A stretch of 64,000 nt of DNA from assembly GCA_034401795.1 (NCBI GenBank), contig CM067370.1, forward strand, positions 61,048,369 through 61,112,368, written 5' to 3'. Positions within the stretch are counted from its first letter, which is position 1. Every line of letters starts with the position of its first letter. Positions 1 to 10,308 of the stretch are shown piece by piece. The notes under the pieces were generated by a model that made no database searches, was not told the origin of the DNA, and worked only from the letters and a program-made list of their open reading frames with translations. This DNA comes from Chaetoderma sp. LZ-2023a (lineage: Eukaryota > Mollusca > Caudofoveata > Chaetodermatida > Chaetodermatidae). Made by a program: the position numbers and the translations under genes.

Positions 1-1878
1 GTCCGCATTCCATGCTCGCTGAATGTCTGGTTACACTGTTCCCACTCTGATCGCGTCAAGAGGTAGCCACCCTTGATCTTCGATGTCCATGCTGAGTAGT
101 CAGGAAGCCCTGGATAGTTGAGCTTCTCATGTGTCTCAAACCATTCATATGGGAACAAGCTCTTCTGCTGTGTACACCCGTAAGCTTTGACCCATACCTC
201 GTACGAGACTCCTGGGCCGAGGAAATTATGCACATCGAGAAACCGTAGCTCAGGTGTTATGAGGAACATGGTCTGACTAGCCTTGGCGACTTTCACTGTA
301 CCTATACTGTCCGTCAGCTCATCGACAAAGTACTTCTTGATGAGGTTCAGGTCATACCGCCCAGAGTTGAACCCCAGTACAGGCACTTGGTCACACCACT
401 CGTTGATCAGTCGCTGCTGTTGCTTTGGGAGCTTGTCCAGGTCTGTCGGCCTTGTCAGGAGTTGATATGCTCGCCATTGGATCTCACTCGATTGTGAGAG
501 TCTCCGTAGGATGAGTCTTGATACCATCTAGGAATGCTTCGAAGTCGTAAACTATGAAGTGTGGGTATGGAACAGTCCGAACTCGTTTAGGGACACTTGG
601 ACAGCGTTTTATACAGCACTGTGGCGCCTCAACCTTCTCGCCAGGACACATGATTGTTGTTTTACCGCCTGTACAGTGATCAGCGTGGCGTTGAAGATTG
701 CATGCCTGTGTAAACCTCTGCTGACAGTGACTGCAGACTAGTGTATGTGCCAGCTTGGAGATGTTCTTGGTGTAGAAGGCGTGGTGGTCCCACACTCCAA
801 TGGTCATGGTGTCACGGTAGTGAGCCGCTTGCCTGATCAAGTGCCAGGTGCCCTCTTCGGTTGGTTCATACACGCGAAGCCCGCTCTTGGCGAAGAACTC
901 TACCTTGTCCAGCTGATCAAGCGAGGTCTTGCGGACATCAGGTACTGTCACTGTCTTGCCGTAGAACTGTGTGGCAAGCTCTCGTGCAGGAGCTGTACTT
1001 CTATCAGCTCTTGCTCCTCGGTGGACTGCTAGACTTCTCCAGAGACATATGGTGTCCCTGTCGGTGTCGAGGGCAGTCATACTCGTCTTCTGTCGTAGCC
1101 AGTCTTGGAGGGGGCCTGTACCAAGCAGAGGTTGACGGTCGATGACAGCCCTGATCTCAACGTTGATTGATCGAACGAAAGCCCACTTGGTGTTGGGTCG
1201 ATCGATATTGTCTGTGTCGAGGCAGGCTTGCTCTCTTGCTGCCACCCAGTCCTGAGCTGCTCCTATCGTGTTCAGCCACGGGCTCCCTGGAGCATTCTTG
1301 TGGAAAAGCATCACCCTATCGTCTTCGATGTGACGGATGCGATAGGTATGGGTGTAGCGGCGGTAGAAGGCGTTCTGAACAGTCTGCTGGATCTTTTGCA
1401 TAATCTGGCCTGTGAGGTCTCCTTCTAGACCTCTGAAGAATGTCCGGCGTACTGACCGGCGTCCTCTATCCTCTGTCTCCCTTTCGCCGAGACGCTGGTT
1501 GAGAATGTGTTCGCCTTCTCGCTTCATGCTCCGGGCTAAGGGTTCAGACCTTGGCCCCCTCATCACTTGCTTAGTGATCCTGCGTAGGGGAGGTAAGCGC
1601 TCCAGTGGATGGTCTGCCATCTGCCTCGCTACAGTCTTGGCTCGCAAGCTAGCAGTCACCTCCTCGTCCAACTGACGAAGCTCACGTATCCGTTGCACTT
1701 TCTTGTGGGGATTCCAAGGATCATCTTTGGTAAGCGCTGGCAACCTTCCCGTCTTCATTGCTCGGGAGAGTCGCTTCTGCAACTCCTCGGCACGGGCCTG
1801 TTCGGCTTTCTTGACCTTAGAGTAGCCTCTAAGGCCGAATTGCTTTGCAATAGCGTGAAGCTGTGCAACAGTAATCAT
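1..1878 (-). pseudogene. Polinton/adinto-like DNA polymerase B, N-terminal and exonuclease part, broken and running off the window
   Basis: Minus-strand coding sequence starting at the ATG at 1876-1878. The N-terminus resembles a SAP-type helix pair (ITVAQLHAIAKQFGLRGYSK). The middle has the CLWRSLAVHRGA-type segment usual in invertebrate polB proteins, then a C2H2-like finger (CSHCQQRF, then H-x3-H/C around 700-650). The Exo I motif (YDFEAF) comes just before a stop at 484-486. Coding similarity continues in another frame from about 483 to 1, with an Exo II-like NSGRYDLNLI motif and a KSLFPYEWF-type segment known from protein-primed polymerases. So there is one frame break near 484, either a decay lesion or a sequencing error. 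The catalytic palm lies left of the window. Family placement is inferred from motifs; no capsid or integrase gene is visible. Confidence 0.72.
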
Positions 1879-2082
1879 GGTGTATATCCCTGTGGATGCC
1901 TGTCTCTGAATGGGCGTTCAGACCCTGTTATGTGGCGTGCTCACAAGGCGATCAGTACCTGGAACCTGTGGGTGGTCCATCGTGTCGATGTGATAGTGGA
2001 TGCTTGTCTTGACGTGATGTCATGCTTCTCGGGTAACGGGTAAAGAGTAATTGTAGACATGTTTATCGTCTGCTAATAACAC

Positions 2083-2168
2083 ATAGCGAGATTTGAACCT
2101 GTGATTTTAAAGTTTACTAATAACACATAATGAGTGTTTGAACCAACGCATTAACTACCTCGACCATG
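2083..2168 (-). repeat. tRNA-like sequence (SINE head or tRNA relic), minus strand
   Basis: Read on the minus strand, there is an A-box-like stretch (TGGTCGAGGTAGTTAATGCG, about 2147-2166) and, about 65 bases on, a B-box-like GGTTCAAATCT (about 2090-2100). This order and spacing are those of a Ser/Leu-type tRNA with a long variable region, but the stems pair poorly. It is more likely a tRNA-derived SINE or relic than a working tRNA gene. A second GGTTCAAAC stretch sits between the two boxes. Confidence 0.4.
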
Positions 2169-2348
2169 TATGCATTAGTAATTATAGCTGATAAGTTGTG
2201 TTCTCACGTTGCTGTATTGCTGCGCTTATCAGTCACTCTAGATCTTGACGTCGCACACACACGTGCACACCGAGATAACGCAGTAACGGCTATTTCATAA
2301 CTTACGCTCGGAGATAAGATTACTAAGAGGCGAGATTTTAGTGGTGTT

Positions 2349-2420
2349 GCGGTGGGTCAATCAATAGAGTTGTTGAATTGCATAGGATTCCCAGGCTGCA
2401 GACTGGGGTTCAAATCCGCT
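2349..2420 (+). repeat. tRNA-like SINE head
   Basis: A perfect B box (GGTTCAAATCC, 2407-2417) is followed by CCGC, which can pair with GCGG at 2349-2352 as a short acceptor-like stem. An A-box-like stretch (about 2353-2370) is weak. The 72-base size fits a tRNA-derived SINE 5' part, with an unrelated body following from about 2421. No cloverleaf good enough for a functional tRNA was seen. Confidence 0.4.
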
Positions 2421-2574
2421 CAAAAGACCTCGCTAGAACCTGAAATTTCGAAACTAGGTAAGACACTAGGGCCGGGGTAATATGACCAGGTTAGATAAAG
2501 ACCCATCGTGACACCCCCAGTGCGGGGTCAAAGTACCACAGACACACACACCAGCCGGCTGGAATAGCAACAGG

Positions 2575-2640
2575 GTGGGGTAGGAGATCGGTGGGGTAGG
2601 ATAGGTAGGATAGGTACATAGGTAGGATAGGTAGAAAAGT
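2575..2640. repeat. short minisatellite, GGTAGGATA unit
   Basis: Degenerate 9-10 bp repeats of GGTAGGATA/GGTACATA lie between the SINE-like head and the GC-rich palindromes. Confidence 0.6.
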
Positions 2641-2656
2641 GGCCCACAGATAGAAA

Positions 2657-2731
2657 AACCTCCTCAGGATACCGGTCAGAATAGAGAGAGAGAGGGAGAG
2701 GCCGGCCACTGGCCGGTATCCTGAGGAGGTT
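2657..2731. repeat. inverted repeat with 19-bp perfect arms
   Basis: AACCTCCTCAGGATACCGG at 2657-2675 is repeated in reverse complement at 2713-2731, around a 37-bp purine-rich loop (AGAGAGAGAGGGAGAGG type). Immediately next to it a second inverted pair, TTCTCCCGGACA (2730-2741) and its complement (2783-2794), extends the foldback. Confidence 0.85.
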
Positions 2732-2856
2732 CTCCCGGACAGTGGGGTCCGCACAGGAGTTTTATATTCGCCACAGCCTTCCATGTCCGGGAGAACCGCA
2801 GCTCCCATCTCCATCTAGATGCATACCACCGACTACATGTCTCAACAACCCTATGC

Positions 2857-3392
2857 CCCAGGGATTGAGAGCGCGGTGGGGGCCACGGATCGCTGAACGG
2901 CTGCCAGTTGAGGGAGGTGGTGGCTGCGGTGGTGATGCCGGCAGCGGTGGTGGCGGCAGTGGCAGCAGCGGTGGTCACGCTACTGGTGGCACCGTGGCTG
3001 CGGTGTCGGTGCGTCTGGTGGTGGTGATGGTGGTGGTGGTCGTCGTGGTGGTCGTGGCGTTGCTAGTGAGGATGGCGGCGACGGCTGTGTTGGTGGTGAT
3101 GGTCGTTATGGTGGAGGTCGTGATGGCGGTGTTGGTGGCGATGTTGGTGGCGGTGGCCATGATACTACCTCCCTCAACTGGCAGCCATTCAGCGATCCGT
3201 GGTGGCCCCCACCACCCTCTCAATCCCTGGGGGCCTCCATCTAGAGGCATACACCATCCACCTGTCTCAACAACCCTGGGGGCCTCCATCTAGAGGCATA
3301 CACCAACCACATGTCTCAACAACCCTATGCCCAGGGATTGAGAGGGCGGTGGGGGCCACGGATCGCCGAACGGCGGCCAGTTGAGGGAGGTG
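2857..3392. repeat. GC-rich palindromic repeat enclosing a degenerate GGT/GTG array
   Basis: A block of about 65 bp (2857-2923, containing GGGGGCCACGGATCGC and AGTTGAGGGAGGTGG) is repeated inverted at about 3170-3235 and again in direct orientation at 3328-3392. Between the first two lies about 240 bp of GGT/GTG-rich degenerate triplet repeats. A 50-bp unit (GGGGGCCTCCATCTAGAGGC) is also tandemly duplicated at 3229-3310. The long open frames on both strands here are products of the triplet composition, not genes. Confidence 0.8.
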
Positions 3393-3574
3393 GTATCATT
3401 TTAATTCCGACACTACTACTCGTTAGAACTCAACAGCATTTAGTAGTTCACATTTCTTTTCCTTTACCGTACAAGGTACCTGCATTTGAATACTTTTATG
3501 CTCTAAAATCCTGGTGTCTCGCTTTGAAGACAGCAACATGTATGTCACTGAAAATATTTTAAAATTACTTGACT

Positions 3575-3625
3575 AAAAGCTGTTGCAAACCTTCAGCAAC
3601 AAAATTAGCTTCCAATAAAATTTCG
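3575..3625. repeat. partial foldback hairpin (family A)
   Basis: AAAGCTGTTGC...GCAACAAAATTAGCTTCC is a short, decayed version of the foldback family described at 16790-17140 (core AACAGC/GTTGC with a CAAATTAGTTTC-like arm). Confidence 0.4.
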
Positions 3626-3775
3626 TAGAATAGTATTCAACAGAATGTTGATTTGATTTGAGCAGAATAGGACAACACTTAGAGCAGTGCTCATCATAGT
3701 TGTGAAATGGTTTGTAAGTAGATTTAAGATTTTTAATTTGTTGATATTATTATTTTTATTCTTTGTTGTTGACAG

Positions 3776-3928
3776 GCTATCGGTCCCGTGCTTCATTCAA
3801 GCTTCTACAACTAAATCGACAATTTGGCTTCTTGGAAAAATCACGTGCCATTCTTGATCTGTGTGCGGCACCAGGAGGATGGCTTCAGGTCGCATCACAG
3901 AACTGCCCGATCTCCAGTATTATTGTTG
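3776..3928 (+). CDS. FTSJ3: FTSJ3 exon (window exon 1): SAM-binding motif
   Basis: The acceptor TTGACAG precedes GC TAT CGG, completing a glycine codon begun in the missing upstream exon. It encodes the [16 protein letters not shown] start of the methyltransferase, including the first catalytic lysine (SFK) and the SAM-binding [14 protein letters not shown]. It ends in phase 1 before GTATGT. Confidence 0.95.
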
Positions 3929-6900
3929 GTATGTGGAAGATATGGTATTAGGTTTAGATTTTGTTCAGGCTTTAAAATTTGCCTTATTTGAGTTAACAGA
4001 TGACATCTTGCACTTTAGCTTCTGATTACCCTTCATTACCGGCGACCTGTAAGGGGAAGAGGGTGTTGCATGTGCGTGCGTGCGTGCGTGTGTGTGTACC
4101 TAATTAATGCGCTGTATAAGAATTAGTCATTTTGGTATTAACTCTTACAGATGAAACCAAATAGGACAGCTGTTGAATATTTTGCAAATATTTTGAGATA
4201 AGTGCATTGCTGTCATAGGCAGCAACAGCTTTTTAGGCAAATTGATTTCAAAGTATTACATATTTCATAACAGATTATTTCTTAAAGAAGGCGTTACATG
4301 TACATTGGTCAATGATAAGATTAATGAGTGTATACTGTTATTAGGGTGCGGAAGCCCTATAGTAATCACCATGTCTGTCTGTCCCCATGCACAATATCTC
4401 GTAAACAACATATCATACAGAACCGCTTCAGATATTTTAATGAAACTTGGTGTATGGCTCAGTTATGATATGCAGATGTGCCTTTTGAAGAGTTCATGTT
4501 CATAGGTCCAATATTTTGTGTGAAAAATGGGCTTTTTAATGCAAAAACTGACAATTTTTATCAATTTCCTTGTAAACACCATATCATACAGAATCGCTTA
4601 AGATAATTTAATGAAACTTGTCAGGTGGCTTCTTTATGATGTGTGCCTTTTGCAGGATTGACCTTTTTAGGTTCAGTATTTTGGGTGAAAAGGGGGTTTT
4701 AATGCAAAAACTAAATTTTTGTCAAATTTCCTCGTGAACAACATATCATATAGAACTGCTTAAGATATTGGATTGAACTTGGTGTAATGCATCATTTATG
4801 ATACGCAGATGTGCCTTTTGAAGAATTAACTTTTATAGGTCCAATATTTTGGGTGAAAATGGGCTTTTTAATGCAAAAACTCATGGTTTTTGTCAATTTC
4901 GTCGTAAACACCAAAAAAACAGAATCGCTTAATGTAATTGATTGAAACTTGGCAGGTGGCTTATTTATGATGGCTACATGTAGATGTGCCTTTTGAAGGA
5001 TTCACCTTTATAGGTTCAATAATTTGGGTCAAATTTGTCAATTACCTAGTAAACAGCATATGATACAGAACCGCTTAAGATAAGGCTTGCACAATTATTC
5101 AATTTAATTTATAATCACAATTATTTTTAAATATATAATCGTGTACAATGCTAAATTCAAATAATTGAATAATTGACACATGTTGAAATTAAAATTGCAA
5201 ATATATTTATGTAGAACAGCACCATATCAAGGACGATTGCGTGCTCGATGTTCAAAATCCTTCATGCAGTATGGTGATATATAATGAGCTCTATTGGAAG
5301 TAGACTATTGACCTGTTATCTACATAATGGCTATTTAAAAGATAAAAGATTTTTTTTTAATGAACCATTTCACTGATTTAAATCCGACAGATAAACAGTT
5401 TAAAAAAGATACACGTTCTTTACATTGTAACAAATATTCTGTGGACTGTTTTGAAATTAATTTGCATTGAAGTTGTTGCAACGTTAGGAAGCAACAGGTT
5501 TCAGTCAAATTAGTTTCCAAATCCTTAACAGATTTCCTATATGGTTGCCTTGATTTCATCGGATATTCAGAATTAAACAGTTAAACAGCAGATACCTTGT
5601 TTCAGTCTGTCTGTTGTATTTGAAAAGTATGTGGAAGCAGAGCTTTGTGGCTAGCGCTTGTACATATGTATGCTGAGCATATAAAATACCCCTGTAATAG
5701 ACAAGTAATAGGCTGTTAACTATTACTTTTCAATTTACTAATAATTACATAAAATTTACAATATATTTCTATTACCATTGCATGGAAATCGCTGTAGCAG
5801 CCTAATACTATTACATATTACTATTACCCCATCCCTGGTTCCTATGTGTACGTGCATTCGTGCAACTTAGTGGCAACCTCAATTTAGCCAGCTGTTATAT
5901 TAAATTTCGTCTTTTATGTCTTATATTCTTGTGTATTATAAATGCTATCATATATGAGCACAGTCAAATATGCCTTACATGATAAACCCTAGGCCATGTT
6001 TCAATGGAGGGATCTGATCATTCATAATCAAATACGTTACTAGTCACAATCATTAAAATCAAAATGTCTTCAGCTTTTACTTTTCAGTTGGAAAGCTATT
6101 AATGTACCATTTGTTTCATTTCCAGGAGTTGATCTTGTACCTATTCGTCCAATTCGCAATGTTAGCACACTACAGTCAGATATTACTACAGATAAATGTA
6201 AACAGGTACATGTTATTTCCATATTGCAATAATAGTAAGCATTAGGCCTTATGGTCATGAGTGATAAACTCTATAGCTGTATGCTGTTAATGCGGTCATC
6301 CTAATGCCTGACGGTGATTTCTTTCTTCTGTGACCAGGTCTCAAATTTAACCTAGTTACTAACTTAGGTGCAGTTTTGGGGTTGGGTGGTTGGAGGGGTT
6401 GTGGGTGGGCAGACAGGAAAAATATGTTAGTTACCTATATGATTGTTGATTGTAAGGCGATGTTTACATTAGGTTCCACCCCCAGGGGTGAGGTGGGAGG
6501 GGAGATGGCAAAGTTTCTCAAAAGCAGGGGGGATTTGCGATGGTGTGCCATTGACTGCAAATTCTAGTTTCATCTAAACTCACTAAGCTTGATGGTTTCT
6601 CAGCTGTAAAACCAGGAAGAAAACACCCAGCAGGCATGAATACGCACAATCATTATCAAAGAATTTTATTGCCTTTAGCACACATTATTATATATCTTCA
6701 AGATTCTACACCTATGAATATGCTGAGATCTCTACATGCGAATAGAGCCATTGACAGCTATTGTGATGCTTAGCCCATCGTGTTGATGAGGTCACTGATT
6801 GAAAGGGAATCTATTAATCTTGCAGAGATTTAACTAGCTCTGGACTAGCAGACTAGCATTAATTTTGACCTGTGTGTTTAACATTTCTGTAATTACGTTA

Positions 6901-9900
6901 CACCAGTAGCACTGTACGTCTCATATCAACATTCTCCAAACACCTTTGTCTTGAGTGACTTGCTGCATATTGCTATGTCTTGTTAAGTCAGTTTTTAAGT
7001 TTATTCCATCATGGGCATACAGGTAGTTTTTGGTCAGTCGTTGACATTTTTCTGGTCTTAAACCATTCTCTGTGCTCGTCTTGCTGGAGTATCCTCATGG
7101 AGGCTACAGATTTTGATTGTGTCAGTATGTACACTTTCTAATTTAGTAATTTATCACCATTTCCGTCTCTCTTACATTCAATACGTTTGTTTACAATAAT
7201 CTCCAATGGAACCCATCAATGTTCTCATCTCCACTGGTTAGCATCCATAGTTCTGAGTTGTAGAGGAAAATGCTAGATATATATGCATTGAATATCCTGT
7301 CTTTCACTGTGATCCTTTGTCTCTTGCTGTTAAAAATGTGTTTCATATTTCTCAGTGCATCTATTGCTAGATTTCTTCTCTATGTCTTGGCTTGTGTCTA
7401 GTTTGCTGCGTAGCATGCCTCCATGCTTTATCTCATACTCTTCTGTCTTCTCTTCATTTGTGTTTACATGTAGTTCCCTATTCATGAGTTTTGGTGGTAT
7501 GGTTCTTATTAAGTCATTATGCCCACATTCCTCAAAGAACTATTGGATTATGCCATCCTGCTCATGTGTGTTCTTATGTGTGTGGAAATTTATTGGAATG
7601 CAACTCCGAAAAAATGGAACAGAATTCAATTCAATTTGGTATGTAAGTTACCATATGATTGTGGAGTACAAAATGGCATTTACATTGGGCTCTGTCACCG
7701 TGGGGTGGGTCAAAAGGTCAAATGGGTAAACCTGACAAATTTTTCTACGTTTCTTGAATATCTGTCTACTATACACCTGTGCAAAAGTTAAGCACCACCC
7801 TATTTTTACGCACATGCGAGGGTATATTCATGTGCTATGAAGAAAGCAATAGCATAAACATTTATGTACCCATCCATCTTAGTGCAAGAGGTAATAATGC
7901 AACTAGAGGAATGCTGATTATGATGGTGGGGAAACACTGTATGTTTTTGTTTGAACTTGAAAACGAGGCCTGAATATGGTTAGGTTGACACAACTGACAA
8001 CTATTGCCCTACAGTTGACACACGTGGCTAGATTGTCACTAATGGTGTCTGAAAACGAAGGTTAACATCTGTGCACGAGTTTGAGACTGTCATTATTAAT
8101 ACCGGGTATATCCACCTTGTGCCTGGATGACGGCCTGGACACGACGTCTCATGCTAGTCACCAACCGACTGATACGCCATTGTGGTATTCGTTGCCATTC
8201 AAGATGGAGTGCGTCTGTTAATTCCTGTAGGTTCTGCACAGGAGGATCCCTCCTTCTCACCATGTTTCCCAGAATGTCCCAGATATGCTCAATAGGGTTC
8301 ATGTCAGTGCTCCTTGCTGGCCATGGTAGGGTTTCGATGGCATTCTGGCGGAGGTATTCATGCACAGCTCTAGCACGATGTGGTCGGGCGTTGTCATCCA
8401 TGAATATAGGGTGGGTTCCAGGTGCATGATTTACAAAATGAGGGACCACAACTCTATCCAGTATGGAATCTTGATATCTTTGTCCATTTAGTGTTCCAGG
8501 TACAGTCAACAGATCCAGCTTACAATCAAATGAGATGCACCCCCATATCATAACGGAACCTCCACCAAATGGAACTTCTTCCGTGATGTTACGTTGGTCG
8601 TACGCCGTGCGTCTGGACCTCCATACACGAGTTCGACCATCTGTGGCATGAAGCAGGAACCGACTTTCATCGGACCAGTGTACCCGTCTCCAGGATCTCA
8701 TGTTCCAGTGTCTTCTTTCGTTGCACCACCTCAGACGCTCCTCTTTGTGGTGTGCAGTGAGGAGAGGACGTCTGACAGGTCTCCTAGCTTTCATGCCAGC
8801 AGCATACAGTCTCCTTTTGACGGTAGACATTGACACTCTATTGCGCGTTTCCCATTGCTGGCTGAGCACTCTGCTGTTGGTGAATGGAGATCTCCTAACA
8901 AGGCGTACTAGGGCTCGATCATCACGGGCAGTAGTCTTCTTCGGTCTTCCAGATCTAGGCCTGTCCTTCACCTCGTTAGTTTGCCCATGTTTTGCAATCA
9001 AACGACTGATTACAGTATGGTTAATGTTCAGCTGTCTGCCAATCTCTCTGCATGACATACCAGTGGTATGCATGCCTATGATTTGCCATTTCACGCGATC
9101 ACTTAACCTTCGTCTTGCCATAGCGGTTCACAATCAAGAGCTAATTCTCTCTGTACAAATAAACCACGGTCATGAACACAACATTTGTTTGTATGTAATG
9201 TTCTACACCTCAAACTGGACTTTTACATAACTGAACACGTGTGTTGTTTCCCGCCACGCACGGACATCAAGCGGCGTGAAGTCATGCATGCATGTGCATT
9301 TCGTACTTGGAATTATGTCAGCTAACGCGGGGACAAAAAGTATGGCAGCCTAGTTGTACCATCATGTTTCTACGTTCTATTGTTTTTGCTGGTGCTTAAC
9401 TTTTGCACAGGTGTATATATAATTTGTATCATACTCATTGCAAGATATTCAACAGAATGGTTAATTGTGATGCTGTTTTTCGCTCGACATTACAAAGTAA
9501 AATAATCCCTTTCGCGTCGTCAGCCAGGCGCTGGAGTCATCGCCGTCCAGTTTGCGTTTCGCTCATTTTAGAGGTTCATATCTCATGTTGGGTTAATGAT
9601 ACTGCACCCAAACTTGGATACATTCGTCTCTAAAATGAGAGAGCATGACATAATGACTTGGGTCAGAGGTCAAGGTCTCTATGATCTTGATAAAACATTG
9701 GGTTTTTTCAACATTAACATTTTGCGTTTAGCTCAACTTATTGTTGTAGTCAATAGGTCAAGGTCATTATGATCCTGGTAAAAACTTTGTTTTTAAAAAT
9801 AACGTTTTAGCTTAAACTAAGCTTGCTGTCTGTATTTACATGTAGTTTTCATCTGTGTAAGCCTTTTAGAATTATATGTGAATTCAAGCAATGTTGTAAT

Positions 9901-10252
9901 GTTGAGGATCATGGTTGCATTGCAACCACATTTCTGGTTTATGTTTATATATCTGTTATCAATGTTATGCTTACTACTTTTCTGCTTTTTTAGGCTATTA
10001 AGAAGGAAATCCGTGATTGGAAACTGGACTGTGTTCTCCATGACGGTGCTCCTAACGTAGGCACAAACTGGCTTCATGATGCATACAAGCAAGGTAACTA
10101 ATTCTCATACAGCAGCCAATCTGTTTCCAGATAAACAGCTGATTCATCTGCTATCCTATTGTCTTACAATTATGATATTAATCTAACATTTGGCTACCTG
10201 AGAAAAGATGAAGAAAATCTAAATATCTTCCGAATTTTAGCAATATTGATCA

Positions 10253-10308
<56 letters not shown>

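Noticed and set aside
559..1675. Several plus-strand open frames of 60-95 residues
   Set aside because: They are shadows of the minus-strand DNA polymerase reading frame.
2083..2420. Functional tRNA genes
   Set aside because: B boxes are good but the acceptor, D and anticodon stems do not pair convincingly.
2742..3293. A 183-residue open frame rich in Gly, Val and Met
   Set aside because: Its sequence follows from GGT/GTG triplet repeats and the flanking palindromes; the minus strand is open too.
8700..9230. A 176-residue open frame opposite to the Tc1 transposase of copy 1, and its near-identical twin at 12668-13195
   Set aside because: It lies antisense inside a strongly conserved transposase frame and is shared only because the two copies are recent. 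No domain or family motif is visible.
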